Source of the DNA: Silicimonas sp.
Lineage (GTDB): Bacteria; Pseudomonadota; Alphaproteobacteria; Rhodobacterales; Rhodobacteraceae
Direction: 5' to 3'
Assembly (NCBI GenBank): GCA_022820365.1
Contig: JAJEFO010000056.1
Coordinates: 1-48,095, forward strand
DNA length: 48,095 nucleotides
Made by a program: the position numbers and the translations under genes
Notes under the pieces: generated by a model
What the model saw: the letters and a program-made list of their open reading frames with translations, nothing else
Databases searched by the model: none
Told to the model about the DNA's origin: nothing
Shown: piece by piece, positions 17,441 to 26,246 of the stretch
Layout of the letters: every line of letters starts with the position of its first letter
How positions within the stretch are numbered: the stretch's first letter is position 1

Positions 17441-17474
17441 CATATCCGCCCGGACGCCGGCCCGGGCGGATATG
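17441..17474. other. Perfect 13-bp hairpin after the binding-protein gene
   Basis: Arms CATATCCGCCCGG (17441-17453) and CCGGGCGGATATG (17462-17474) flank an 8-base loop, in the 62-bp gap between the TAXI binding-protein stop and the sulfatase start. There is no T-run, so this is likely an mRNA-stabilising or processing hairpin that raises binding-protein message over sulfatase message. Confidence 0.6.
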
Positions 17475-17485
17475 AGAGTGTTGAA

Positions 17486-18457
17486 TTATCCGCCGGTGCG
17501 AGCAACGAATTCTTCGATGCCGGGCACGCCAATCTCGCGGTAGTACTTCAGTGCACCAGGATGCAACGGGGCGCCAAAGCCGTTCAGCACGGTGTCCTTG
17601 GAGACGCGGCCAAAGGCCGGGTGAACGCCAGCCAGATCGTCGAGACTTTCGAAGATCGCCTTGGTCATCTCATAGACGCGCTCTTCGGATACATCGGCCA
17701 GGACAACCAGCCCGTTCGCGAGGCCGTAGGTGGGCGTGTCAGCCGCCACGTCCTCGTAGGTGCCGCCAGGAATAGAGAGGCGGAAGTAGGGCGGGTACTT
17801 GGCGTTGAGGTCGGCGAAGAACTCGTCCGAAATCGGGATCAGCTTCACGTCACGTTGTGCGGACAGCTTGATGACCGGAGGCAGAGGAAACGACCCGTTC
17901 CAGAGCGCGGCGTCGATGTTGCCGTCGCTCAGCATGTCGACCATGTCGGCAAGACGTACCCGGAAGGCCTCGAAATCCTCGCCCGCGACCATGCCCATCA
18001 ACGCGTTTGCATCCAGCATTGACACGCCACCTGGCTGGCCCATGCCGACCCGCTTGCCCTTCAGGTCTTCGACCGAATTGATGGGGCCACCTTCCAGCGT
18101 GATGATATGCATGCCGACTGGTGCGATCGACATCCACGACAGGATCTTGCCGGGTTCGCTGCCCTCGTAGGGGCCGGTCGCCGCCCATGCTTCGTAGGAC
18201 GACAGGGACGTCGCCATCGAGGCCTCTATCTCGCCAGCCTGCAACAGGTTGATGTTGGCCACGTAGCCCTTGGTTTCTTCTGCCGTGACCTCGATGCCTT
18301 CGACGTTCTTGTTGATAACGTCGGCAATGCCCGCGGACCATGTGTAGGCCGTGCATCCCACCGGGCAGGATCCGATTGAGAAGAAGTCGGCCTGAGCTGC
18401 AACCGGGGCGACAAGTGTTGCCGCCGCAATCAGTGTGTTTCTAAGCGTGAGTTTCAT
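17486..18457 (-). CDS. TAXI-family TRAP transporter solute-binding protein
   Basis: Periplasmic binding protein, 323 aa. The signal peptide MKLTLRNTLIAAATLVAPVA ends at AQA-D. It carries the TAXI-family features of an early SIGSCPVGCTAYTWSAGIADVIN block, the EDLKGKRVGMGQPGG segment and ISDEFFADLNAKYPPYFRLSIP. GGGAG lies before the ATG, 31 bp after the permease stop. The ligand is unknown; the sulfatase immediately downstream suggests an organic sulfate ester. The two N-terminal cysteines in SCPVGC are notable and could form a disulfide. Confidence 0.92.
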   Translation of the reverse strand: MKLTLRNTLIAAATLVAPVAAQADFFSIGSCPVGCTAYTWSAGIADVINKNVEGIEVTAEETKGYVANINLLQAGEIEASMATSLSSYEAWAATGPYEGSEPGKILSWMSIAPVGMHIITLEGGPINSVEDLKGKRVGMGQPGGVSMLDANALMGMVAGEDFEAFRVRLADMVDMLSDGNIDAALWNGSFPLPPVIKLSAQRDVKLIPISDEFFADLNAKYPPYFRLSIPGGTYEDVAADTPTYGLANGLVVLADVSEERVYEMTKAIFESLDDLAGVHPAFGRVSKDTVLNGFGAPLHPGALKYYREIGVPGIEEFVARTGG

Positions 18458-18488
18458 TGGAGTTCTCCCTTTTGGTTGATGTGATCGG

Positions 18489-20414
18489 TTACGAACCGAT
18501 TTCCGTTGCGGTAGTTTCGTGAGGTGTGCCCATGCGCAGGTTCCAGGCGATCAGTGCCGCCGCCATCAGCACCGCCACGGCGTCAAACCGCCAGTCCGAG
18601 CTTAGGAAGAGCACTGCCGCCAGCGCAAATCCGAGACGCTCGATGACACTCAGGCGGTATGCAAAAAAGCCCATCATCGCTACACTGGCCGCGACGCCTC
18701 CGGCGACAGCGGTGACGAAGGACAGGACGACCTGTACCCAGGTGACGTCGATCGCCAGAAGGGCTGGGTCGTAGACAAAGAAGTACGGAACCACGAAGGC
18801 GGCCATGCCGAACTGGCAGGCCAAAACTGCGATCTTCAAAGGGTTGCCATGCGAGATCGAGGCCGCCGCGTAGGCCGCAAGCGCAACTGGCGGCGTGATC
18901 GAGGACAGCATCGCCGAGTAAAGCACAAACAGATGGGCTGCCAGAAGCCCGACTCCCAGATCGACGAGAGCAGGCGCGACCAGCGTGGCCACCAGGATGT
19001 AGGCCGCCGCAGTCGGCAGTCCCATCCCAAGAATCAAGCAAGTGAGCATGGTCAGCACCAGGGCGACGTGCAATTGACCGCCTGACAGAAGCACCACGAG
19101 GGTCGAGAACTTCAGCCCGATGCCTGTCAGCGTAATGATCCCGATGATCATCCCCGCCGCGGCACAAGCCAAGGCAACCGGGATGACGGCATTGGCCGCC
19201 GCAATCGCGGTCTCGATCACCCGGCGCGGCGTCTGCGCCGAGGCGCGGCTCAAGTAGCTGACGATCACCGACGTGGCCACTGCCCAGAACGATGACAGCA
19301 TGATCGAATAGCCGTTCAGCAGCATGCCGATGAACACCGGCAGGGGCGCCAACAGATAGGACCGTTTGGCGATGGATCCCCAATCCACAACGGTATCTGC
19401 GTCGCGCAGGAGGGCGATGTTCCGTTTCACCGCCTCGAAATGCACCATCGCCAACAGCACGGCATAGAAGATCACCGCGGGCAGGAAAGCTGCCTTGGCA
19501 ATTGTCAGGTAGGACGTCGCGGTGAATTCGGCCATGATGAAGGCCGCGGCACCCATTACCGGAGGCATCAACTGCCCTCCGGTGGAGGCGACCGCCTCGA
19601 TCGCCCCTGCGGCTTCCTTGCGATAGCCGCTCTTGCGCATGAGCGGAATCGAGATTGGACCAGTTGTCAGCACATTCGCGACGGCGGTGCCGGAAATCAT
19701 GCCCATCAGGCTGGAACCAACCACGGCTGCCTTCGCGGGTCCGCCACGCAAGCGGCCCGTCAGCCCTGTGGCGAAATCCATCAGCACCTGCCCGGCGCCA
19801 GTCTTCTCCAGCAAGGCACCCAAAACCACGACGCCGGTGACGAAGGTGGCACTGACGCCCAACGGCGTGCCGAAGATACCGCCGCCGCCAAGATAAAGCT
19901 GCGCGGTGACACGTTTCAGGGAATAGCCTCGATGCGCCAAGCCATCGGGCAAGTAAGCACCGAACAGTCCGTAGGCGATGAAAATAGATGCCAGGATCAC
20001 GATCGGCCAGCCGACTGTCCGGCGGCACGCATCGAACAGGACCGCCATCAGAATGACGGCAAAGAAAATCTCGAGGTCTGTGATCTCGCCCCATCGGTCA
20101 TTGATGGCGTCGAAGTTCACAAGGTGATGCCCGGTCGCGATGATGCCCGCAGCGAGGACAACAAGAATCCAGAGCCTCCGCAGGGTCAGCGAGAGGCCGG
20201 CCCGCCCTTCCGTTTCCATGGAGGCCCTAAGCGCGACAACGTAGACCAGCGCTATGACCAGAAGCAGGTGACCGCTGCGCTGCAGGCCATCGGGGAAAAC
20301 GCCGAAATAGGCGGTGTAGAGCGTCAGGCCAACCAGCAACACGGACAGAATGCCGATGAGCCAGCCACATAGCCGGACAGGCAGTGCGCTACGCACTGGC
20401 CGCCTCTTTGACAT
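18489..20414 (-). CDS. TRAP transporter fused permease (DctQ-DctM type)
   Basis: A 641-aa membrane protein with roughly sixteen to eighteen hydrophobic segments: about four DctQ-like spans (starting LCGWLIGILSVLLVGLTLYT), then the large DctM-like half with GSSLMGMISGTAVANVLTTG and MGLPTAAAYILVATLVAP. This fused architecture is normal for TAXI-TRAP systems, which are secondary transporters driven by ion gradients. The start MSKRRPVRS overlaps the end of the ROK gene by about 26 bp; an upstream frame exists, and a GTG at about 20396 is an alternative. Confidence 0.92.
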   Translation of the reverse strand: MSKRRPVRSALPVRLCGWLIGILSVLLVGLTLYTAYFGVFPDGLQRSGHLLLVIALVYVVALRASMETEGRAGLSLTLRRLWILVVLAAGIIATGHHLVNFDAINDRWGEITDLEIFFAVILMAVLFDACRRTVGWPIVILASIFIAYGLFGAYLPDGLAHRGYSLKRVTAQLYLGGGGIFGTPLGVSATFVTGVVVLGALLEKTGAGQVLMDFATGLTGRLRGGPAKAAVVGSSLMGMISGTAVANVLTTGPISIPLMRKSGYRKEAAGAIEAVASTGGQLMPPVMGAAAFIMAEFTATSYLTIAKAAFLPAVIFYAVLLAMVHFEAVKRNIALLRDADTVVDWGSIAKRSYLLAPLPVFIGMLLNGYSIMLSSFWAVATSVIVSYLSRASAQTPRRVIETAIAAANAVIPVALACAAAGMIIGIITLTGIGLKFSTLVVLLSGGQLHVALVLTMLTCLILGMGLPTAAAYILVATLVAPALVDLGVGLLAAHLFVLYSAMLSSITPPVALAAYAAASISHGNPLKIAVLACQFGMAAFVVPYFFVYDPALLAIDVTWVQVVLSFVTAVAGGVAASVAMMGFFAYRLSVIERLGFALAAVLFLSSDWRFDAVAVLMAAALIAWNLRMGTPHETTATEIGS

Positions 20415-21651
20415 TGCCGGATGCGCTGTTGTGCAGGCGCTCGAAGTCAAGCCGATCAGAATAGCAGAACGTGTGCAATGCCAGCAGAGACGCTGCGTCG
20501 GCAGGTGAAACCACGCCCTTCACCAATCGAAACCCGCTGTCGGGTCCATAACCGAAGGAGGCGGTCAGCTCTTGCTCGGCACCTTTGAAATAGGCATCTT
20601 TCGACCCCAGCGTGCCGCTGAGGATGATCAATTCGGGCGCAAGAATCTTGGCCAGTGGGTCCAGCGCTTCGGCCAGACGCAGCCCGGCTTCGTGAAGGTG
20701 GTCAGCGTTCGATGCGTCATCGACCGCTGCTAGGAGTGACCTGGCATAGACTGGCAGTTTCGAGCAATCGAAAGTGTCGTGATCCAGCTTTCCCAGCTTG
20801 GCGAGCAGTCCGAAACCCGTGGCGGATAGATTGAGGCAATCGTTCCGCCCGCAGGTGCAGCGCAGCGACCGCGTCTCCGAGCGGAAATGGCCAATGCGAC
20901 CCGCACCACCAGACGCACCACGCACCACCCGACCGTCGGAGACGGCACCGACACCCGCAAAGGTCGCGACATGAGCCAGCGCGAATTCAGAGACATCGCG
21001 TGCTGCACCGAACCGCATCTCCGACAGGGCTAGCGCGTTGGCGATGTTCTCGATTTCCACCGGCAGGCCAGTGTTCCTGCGCACTTCCTCCCAGAACTGG
21101 CCGCCGTCGTTTCCCCACCCGAAATACTCAGACCGGACGATCTCGTTCCGGTCGGGTGACGTATCGGCAGACAGGGCCACGCCGACACCAACGATACGGT
21201 CAATATCGATTCCGGTCTCATTTATCAGGGCACACAGTGCGCTGGAATAAAGTCGCGCGGTTTCGGCGGCGTCTTCGAAAGACGTGTTGTCGACTCCCTG
21301 GCGGGCAATTGTCTGGCCATTCGCGTCGCAGATCGACACTTCGGAGAAATAGGCCGACACGGTAATGCCCGCTGCAAAAACGCCCTTGGGAATGATCCGC
21401 AGCCCAATGCGCGGCCGGCCAATTCTGCGTTGCTTGCCGGTGTCCGGCGCGGGCGGGTCAAACTCTTCGATAATCTCGGCGCCCAGCAAATCCCGCGCGA
21501 TCCGTGTCAACGCCATTTCGGAAAATCCGAAGCGCCGGACCAAATCGGCACGGGACACCCCTGGTTCTGCCTGGATGCGGCTCAGCATAAGGCCCCGATG
21601 CGTGCGGCGAAGGCTGGCCGGGGTCGCGCCTGAGGGGCTTTTACTAACCAT
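20389..21651 (-). CDS. ROK-family transcriptional regulator (NagC/Mlc/XylR type)
   Basis: A 420-aa protein. The N-terminal winged helix (SRADLVRRFGFSEMALTRIARDLL, about residues 33-56) is followed by an ASKHA/ROK domain with GVGVALSA and the zinc motif CTCGRNDC. It heads the TRAP-sulfatase operon. ROK repressors normally sense sugars or amino sugars, an odd pairing with a choline-sulfatase-like gene and a hint that the imported substrate may be a sulfated sugar or polyol. The start codon sits inside a palindrome and has no ribosome site. Confidence 0.9.
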   Translation of the reverse strand: MVSKSPSGATPASLRRTHRGLMLSRIQAEPGVSRADLVRRFGFSEMALTRIARDLLGAEIIEEFDPPAPDTGKQRRIGRPRIGLRIIPKGVFAAGITVSAYFSEVSICDANGQTIARQGVDNTSFEDAAETARLYSSALCALINETGIDIDRIVGVGVALSADTSPDRNEIVRSEYFGWGNDGGQFWEEVRRNTGLPVEIENIANALALSEMRFGAARDVSEFALAHVATFAGVGAVSDGRVVRGASGGAGRIGHFRSETRSLRCTCGRNDCLNLSATGFGLLAKLGKLDHDTFDCSKLPVYARSLLAAVDDASNADHLHEAGLRLAEALDPLAKILAPELIILSGTLGSKDAYFKGAEQELTASFGYGPDSGFRLVKGVVSPADAASLLALHTFCYSDRLDFERLHNSASGNVKEAASA

Positions 21652-21659
21652 CTGTTAGT
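21643..21659. promoter_or_regulatory. Palindrome ACTAAC-N5-GTTAGT over the ROK start codon
   Basis: Six-base arms with the ROK ATG (complement of 21649-21651) in the spacer. The adjoining TTAGTTTGT resembles half of the operator recognised by XylR-type ROK repressors (recalled, not computed). Autoregulation is the likely role. Confidence 0.5.
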
Positions 21660-21661
21660 TT

Positions 21662-21688
21662 GTAATGGCACTGCCTCGATTCTGTCAA
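21662..21688 (-). promoter_or_regulatory. Candidate promoter of the ROK-TRAP-sulfatase operon
   Basis: Minus-strand TTGACA (21683-21688) is followed after 15 bp by CATTAC (21662-21667). The expected transcription start would fall close to the ATG at 21651, consistent with a leaderless message and with the missing ribosome site. Confidence 0.4.
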
Positions 21689-21738
21689 ACGCTTCGTGCT
21701 CAAGAAGGTTCCTCACGTGCCTGAAAGAGGGCCGGTTT

Positions 21739-23361
21739 TCAGGACCTGCCAGCATCGCGTTTACTCTCGGAAAGATGTGCAGGCAACGGCAAGAATCCAT
21801 CGATGATCGAGGCCGCATCCTCCTGAGAAATGGCAGGAAAATGTGGAGGGATCGGATCGATCTTGGGCAATCGCCGGTCTGCCTTGGTTCCATCCACGCC
21901 ACCGGATCCACGTCGTACATAGCGCGTCTCGTCGCCCTTGCGCGCCACGTAATCCCAGTCAGCTGGATCGCCGGGTGTAGCCTTTAGGAACAGCCGTTCG
22001 GCTTGGCTGGCGCGGATCTGTCGGTCGATTTCTTGCGGATCCCAGCCGTCCAAAAGAATGGACTTGAGCCGCACGAGCGTGTCCTCGTAGGCCGGATCGC
22101 CCGCAAGGTTCAGCAGTTCGTTGCGGTCCGCATCAAGATCGAACAACAGGTCCGGGTGACCGTGAGTATAGATCAGCTTGAACCGACCCTGCCTGACCAT
22201 GCGGTGCGGCACGCAAGGTCCGATGCCATAGTAGTCGGAAGTCACCAGATCGCGGGTCGTTCCTCCCGTCAACGCGGGCTCAAGGCTCTCACCGTCACAA
22301 CGCAGCGCCACCTCGCCACCCCCGATGCCAACCAGCGTCGGCAGCAGATCGACTAGCGAGACGCACTCTTTCACCCGTCGCGGCGCATATAGCTGCGGTG
22401 CCGAAATCATCAAGGGAACCCGCGCCGACCATTCATAGAAGCTTTGCTTGAACCACATTCCGCGCTCGCCCAGCATCTCGCCGTGGTCGGAGCAGAAGAT
22501 GATGACGGTGTTGTCGGTCTGACCGCTGGCTTCCAATGCCGCGCGGATCTCGCCCACCTTGTCGTCGATGAATGAGATCATGGCGTAATAGCCGTGCCGT
22601 GCGCGGCGGAGGTCATCTTCGACAACTCGATGCCGGTGCCGCCCATGGGCAAAGAACAGCGCGCGAGACGCGTAGTCGAGGTCGTCGAAGGGCAGCGCAC
22701 CGACTTTAGGCATGTTGATCTCGTCGGGGTCGTAGCGGTCCCAGTACTGTTTATCAGCGACAAACGGCGTGTGCGGGCTGGTGAATGACGCGATTTGAAA
22801 CCAAGGGCCCGCGTCAGCGGCACGCCGCGCAAGATCATACATCGTCTGAACGGTGGAATGGGCGACTTCTTCGTCGAAGTCCTCTTGCAAGGTCCGTGCC
22901 GCAGGTCCGGCATCGACGACACCGTTCAATCCCGTCACCGAAGGAACGAAGGCCGGGCCCGCCTGCCAGTCGGCCACCCATTCAAAACCCGACGGGTATA
23001 CGTCCGTCACCGTGCGTTCGTTGAATCCGTGCAGTTGGTCTGGGCCGATGAAGTGCATCTTTCCCGACAGGACCGTGTGATAGCCAAGGTGGCGTAGATG
23101 ATGTGCCAGCGTCGGCTGGCTGGAGGGCAGTTCGCAGGCGTTGTCCCAGACCTTGATTGCGGGGACCAGCCGTCCCGACATCATCGAGGCGCGCGACGGC
23201 ACGCAAACCGGATAGTTGCAGTAGGCATTGTCGAAGATCACGCTTTCCGCCGCCAACCGGTCCAGGTTCGGCGTTTTGCAAACCGGGTTGCCATAGAATG
23301 ACAACGCCTGCGGGGCCAGTTGGTCGGCCATGATCATCAGGATGTTCGGTTGATCGGTCAT
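21739..23361 (-). CDS. Type I sulfatase, choline-sulfatase-like (second copy)
   Basis: A 540-aa formylglycine sulfatase. The active-site motif is C53 in CVPSRASMMSGR, with LSGKMHFIGPDQLHGFNER and CSDHGEMLGERGMWFKQSF as family blocks. It is clearly paralogous to the sulfatase about 4 kb away yet differs through much of the middle and C-terminus, so it is not a recent duplicate. The ATG (MTDQPNILM) lies about 10 bp after the stop of the broken aldehyde dehydrogenase. It is in an operon with a GMC dehydrogenase, so the desulfated alcohol may be oxidised next. Confidence 0.9.
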   Translation of the reverse strand: MTDQPNILMIMADQLAPQALSFYGNPVCKTPNLDRLAAESVIFDNAYCNYPVCVPSRASMMSGRLVPAIKVWDNACELPSSQPTLAHHLRHLGYHTVLSGKMHFIGPDQLHGFNERTVTDVYPSGFEWVADWQAGPAFVPSVTGLNGVVDAGPAARTLQEDFDEEVAHSTVQTMYDLARRAADAGPWFQIASFTSPHTPFVADKQYWDRYDPDEINMPKVGALPFDDLDYASRALFFAHGRHRHRVVEDDLRRARHGYYAMISFIDDKVGEIRAALEASGQTDNTVIIFCSDHGEMLGERGMWFKQSFYEWSARVPLMISAPQLYAPRRVKECVSLVDLLPTLVGIGGGEVALRCDGESLEPALTGGTTRDLVTSDYYGIGPCVPHRMVRQGRFKLIYTHGHPDLLFDLDADRNELLNLAGDPAYEDTLVRLKSILLDGWDPQEIDRQIRASQAERLFLKATPGDPADWDYVARKGDETRYVRRGSGGVDGTKADRRLPKIDPIPPHFPAISQEDAASIIDGFLPLPAHLSESKRDAGRS

Positions 23362-23371
23362 CAATGCGCCC

Positions 23372-23776
23372 TCACACGCTGGCCCTGCGATCGACCGGGT
23401 GCTCGATGGCATCGAACCGGATGATCGCGGGGCCGTACAACCCGCCGACGCCCACCGTGCTGTCCATGACGCCGACAAGCGACAATTGGATCTCTGGGAC
23501 TTCGCCCGTGTTGACATGCAGCATGCCGCTTTCGCCTTCGGCAACAATGCGTTCCACAAGGCCAGCGAATTCGGAATTGAGGCAGGACGAATAGCCGAAG
23601 GTGATGTCGTTTTCGACACTTGCAGCCTCGTCCACCGGGACATGAGCGATCGCCGACAGGAACGGACCGAAGATCTCTTCGCGCCCGACGTGATCATCCA
23701 AGTCGCTGACGGACGTCTCACCGCAAGTTGCCACGATTTGGTCTGGGGCAACGGGGTTGAGAATTTCAATTGGCAT
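23372..23776 (-). pseudogene. Internally deleted aldehyde dehydrogenase remnant
   Basis: A 134-aa frame that joins an N-terminal ALDH strand (MPIEILNPVAPDQIVATCGE then SVSDLDDHV) directly to an ALDH C-terminal region (REEIFGPFLSAI, then GMLHVNTGEVPEI and GGLYGP). The ~350 residues between, including the NAD fold, catalytic Cys and general-base Glu, are absent without breaking the frame. The ATG overlaps the GMC stop by 11 bp, as an intact partner gene would. Enzyme activity is very unlikely; a retained oligomerisation or structural role cannot be excluded. Confidence 0.75.
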
Positions 23777-25418
23777 GGGTGTTTTCCAGACTGATCTGAT
23801 GTCTTTTGGCGGAGGCCTCGGCGCGGATCATTGCGGCGGCCTTTTCGGCGATCATGTAGGTGGCCGCATTGGTGTTGGCCGAAGTGATCCTTGGCATGAC
23901 GGAGGCATCGACGACGCGCAGCCCGTCGACACCGTTCACCCGCAACTCGGGGTCCACGACAGCCCGCGTGTCCGATCCCATGCGGCAGGTGCCAACCAGA
24001 TGATAGACCGTTCCTGCCATTTGGCGCACGGCCTGAAGCACTTCGGCGTCGCTCTGATGCTCGGCACCCGGAACGACCTCGCGCCGCCACCGCTGGCGAA
24101 ACTCGGGCCGCCTATAGAGCTCGCGCACCAGGCGGATGCCCTCAACGACAACCTTCTGGTCCTTGTCACTTGAAAGATAATTTGTGCGAATGCGCGGATC
24201 AGCGAATGGATCGGTCGTCGCGATCTGAACCGAGCCGCGACTTTCCGGGTGGCACTGCCAAAACGAGGTTGTGAAGCCGGAGTAGCGATGCAGGGGCAAT
24301 CCCGGTTTGTCGACCGACAGCGGCATAACAAACAATTGCAGATCCGGGCGCCCTCTTTCGGCGTATTTTGTGCAGGCAGCCCCGCCAACCTGGCCTGCGC
24401 CGACGGTCAGGGGTCCGCGCGCTTGCAGCAGCCACTCCAGGCCCATTTTGGCCAGGGCGAACGGGTTGCGCACGTGATCGTTGAGCGATGCGCCACGCTC
24501 GCCCAACTCCACAATCGTGCGCATTTGCAAATGGTCTTGCAGGTTCTCACCAACCTCTGAAGCATCCTGGCGCACGAAAATGCCGTGCTCGCGCAAAAGA
24601 TCGGCTGGCCCGATCCCCGACAATTGCAACAGCTGCGGCGACTGGACAGACCCGCCACAAAGGATCACTTCGCAGTCTGCATGGACCTCTCGTGCCGCGC
24701 CGTCCCTGACATACCGCACGCCAAGGGCGCGTGACCTGTCAAAGATGATTGACGTCACATGGGCATTTGTTTCCAGCGTGAGATTCGGTCGCTGCAACGC
24801 CGGATGGAGAAAGGCCGTTGCCGCACTGTCGCGCCATCGTCCGCGCAAGGTCAGTTGGTATGTTCCTACGCCATGAGCGCTGTCACCGTTGAAGTCGTCG
24901 TTCCGTGGCAGCCCATGGGCCAAGGCCGCCCGCAGCCAGTCGTTGCACGCCGGATTGTCATTGCGCAGGTCCGAGACCTGCAAGGGACCGTGTGCACCGC
25001 GAAATTGCGACGGCGGCCCGGCATAGGTCTCAACCGCCCTGAAGTGTGGCAACACGTCCTGGAACGACCACCCGTCCGCTCCAAGAGCTTCCCATTCATC
25101 GAAGTCCGCATGCTGTCCCCGGATATAGATCAACCCGTTGATCGAGCTTGACCCGCCAACAACCCGCCCACGCGGACAGTCCGCCTGTCGCCCGGCGATT
25201 CCCGGATCGGGCTCGCCAAGATACAGGTGCGAAACGCGCTCATTATAGATCGACTTGTAATAGCCAACTGGGAGCTTCAGCCAGAAACCGCGGTCTGCCC
25301 CACCACCTTCTAGGACAAGAATGCGCGCTGCTTCATCTTCGGACAAGCGCGCAGCAAGCGTCGACCCCGCCGTTCCCGATCCGATGATGACGAAATCATA
25401 GCCAGTCACGCAGGCCAT
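23766..25418 (-). CDS. GMC-family FAD-dependent dehydrogenase (choline-dehydrogenase-like)
   Basis: A 550-aa flavoprotein. The FAD-binding motif GSGTAGSTLAARLSED is near the start, GMC signature 1 is around RGRVVGGSSSINGLIYIRGQ, signature 2 is GSVQSPQLLQLSGIGP, and the C-terminal active-site region contains VYHLVGTCRMGSD and SANTNAATYMIAE. It oxidises an alcohol to an aldehyde. An ALDH would normally follow and is present only as a remnant. ATG 25418 was preferred over an in-frame TTG six bases upstream. Together with the sulfatase it suggests sulfate ester to alcohol to aldehyde. Confidence 0.9.
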   Translation of the reverse strand: MACVTGYDFVIIGSGTAGSTLAARLSEDEAARILVLEGGGADRGFWLKLPVGYYKSIYNERVSHLYLGEPDPGIAGRQADCPRGRVVGGSSSINGLIYIRGQHADFDEWEALGADGWSFQDVLPHFRAVETYAGPPSQFRGAHGPLQVSDLRNDNPACNDWLRAALAHGLPRNDDFNGDSAHGVGTYQLTLRGRWRDSAATAFLHPALQRPNLTLETNAHVTSIIFDRSRALGVRYVRDGAAREVHADCEVILCGGSVQSPQLLQLSGIGPADLLREHGIFVRQDASEVGENLQDHLQMRTIVELGERGASLNDHVRNPFALAKMGLEWLLQARGPLTVGAGQVGGAACTKYAERGRPDLQLFVMPLSVDKPGLPLHRYSGFTTSFWQCHPESRGSVQIATTDPFADPRIRTNYLSSDKDQKVVVEGIRLVRELYRRPEFRQRWRREVVPGAEHQSDAEVLQAVRQMAGTVYHLVGTCRMGSDTRAVVDPELRVNGVDGLRVVDASVMPRITSANTNAATYMIAEKAAAMIRAEASAKRHQISLENTHAN

Positions 25419-25476
25419 CCGCAAAAGTTCTATCTGATAGGACTAGTCGGCCGGCGCTGGTCACGCAACAAAAATT

Positions 25477-25486
25477 CTATATATAG
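25477..25486. promoter_or_regulatory. Palindrome CTATATATAG in the GMC/GntR divergent promoter
   Basis: A perfect 10-bp palindrome nested between outer TTCTA (25475-25479) and TAGAA (25492-25496) arms, in the 100-bp gap between the divergent GMC and GntR genes. It includes a TATATA -10-like box. This is the best candidate GntR operator. Confidence 0.4.
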
Positions 25487-25517
25487 GTTTTTAGAACTTA
25501 TTCGGGTGACCGCGCAC

Positions 25518-26246
25518 ATGGCAGATGCTCTTCGGCAAAGCCGATCTCCACTCTACCTCCAGATTGCCGAGATCCTGCGACAGAACCTGGGCCGTGGCGT
25601 CTGGACGCCGGGTGAACTCTTGCCAACGATTTCCGAGCTTTCGGCGGAGTACTCGGTCGCCAAGATCACAGTGCGGCAAGCCGTGAAAATCCTGGAAGAA
25701 GAGGGCTTGCTGGACTCGCGACGTGGGCGCGGAACGACGGTCTTGCCGCCGCCCCCGGCACGGGACCGGTTACATTTGGGCGCGCGTCTATCCACGCTTG
25801 TCGACCTATATCGCGGGGACAAACCCGCGCTTGTTCTGCTGGAAGATCGTGACGCTGAAGTGCCGGGCGAGCCGTTGATTGGTGAGCTGTCGGACAACGG
25901 CTATCATCTTTTGCGCCGCACCCATGCGCGCGACGGCGAAACCTATTGCGTAATCTCGATCTACTTCGACAAGGACCTGTTTGCCCGCCACGAAGCCGAA
26001 TTCAGAACACAGCTTGCCTTGCCTGTGCTTGTCGATTCCGACGATATCGACGTAGCACGCGCCCGCCAGTCGTTGACGATCGGAAAGTGCGACTACGAAT
26101 TGGCTGTCTTGCTGAGCCTTGCGGTTGGCGATCCGGTCGTCGAGGTCCGTCGTGTCATCTGCGATCGCGATGATCGGGTGCTCTACTTTGCAGACGTAAC
26201 CTACCGAAGCGACTTCGTCCGCCTCGAGATGGACCTTCTCGCATGA
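25518..26246 (+). CDS. GntR-family regulator (HutC/UTRA subfamily)
   Basis: A 242-aa repressor-type protein. The winged helix LLPTISELSAEYSVAKITVR sits near residues 35-55, followed by EEEGLLDSRRGRGTTV and a UTRA ligand-binding domain (about 80-240) with GYHLLRRTHARDGETYCVIS. A GTG four codons upstream (25506) is an equally possible start; neither has a ribosome site. It is divergent from the GMC-sulfatase operon and overlaps the downstream enolase gene by ATGA, so it likely controls both. Confidence 0.88.
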   Translation: MADALRQSRSPLYLQIAEILRQNLGRGVWTPGELLPTISELSAEYSVAKITVRQAVKILEEEGLLDSRRGRGTTVLPPPPARDRLHLGARLSTLVDLYRGDKPALVLLEDRDAEVPGEPLIGELSDNGYHLLRRTHARDGETYCVISIYFDKDLFARHEAEFRTQLALPVLVDSDDIDVARARQSLTIGKCDYELAVLLSLAVGDPVVEVRRVICDRDDRVLYFADVTYRSDFVRLEMDLLA

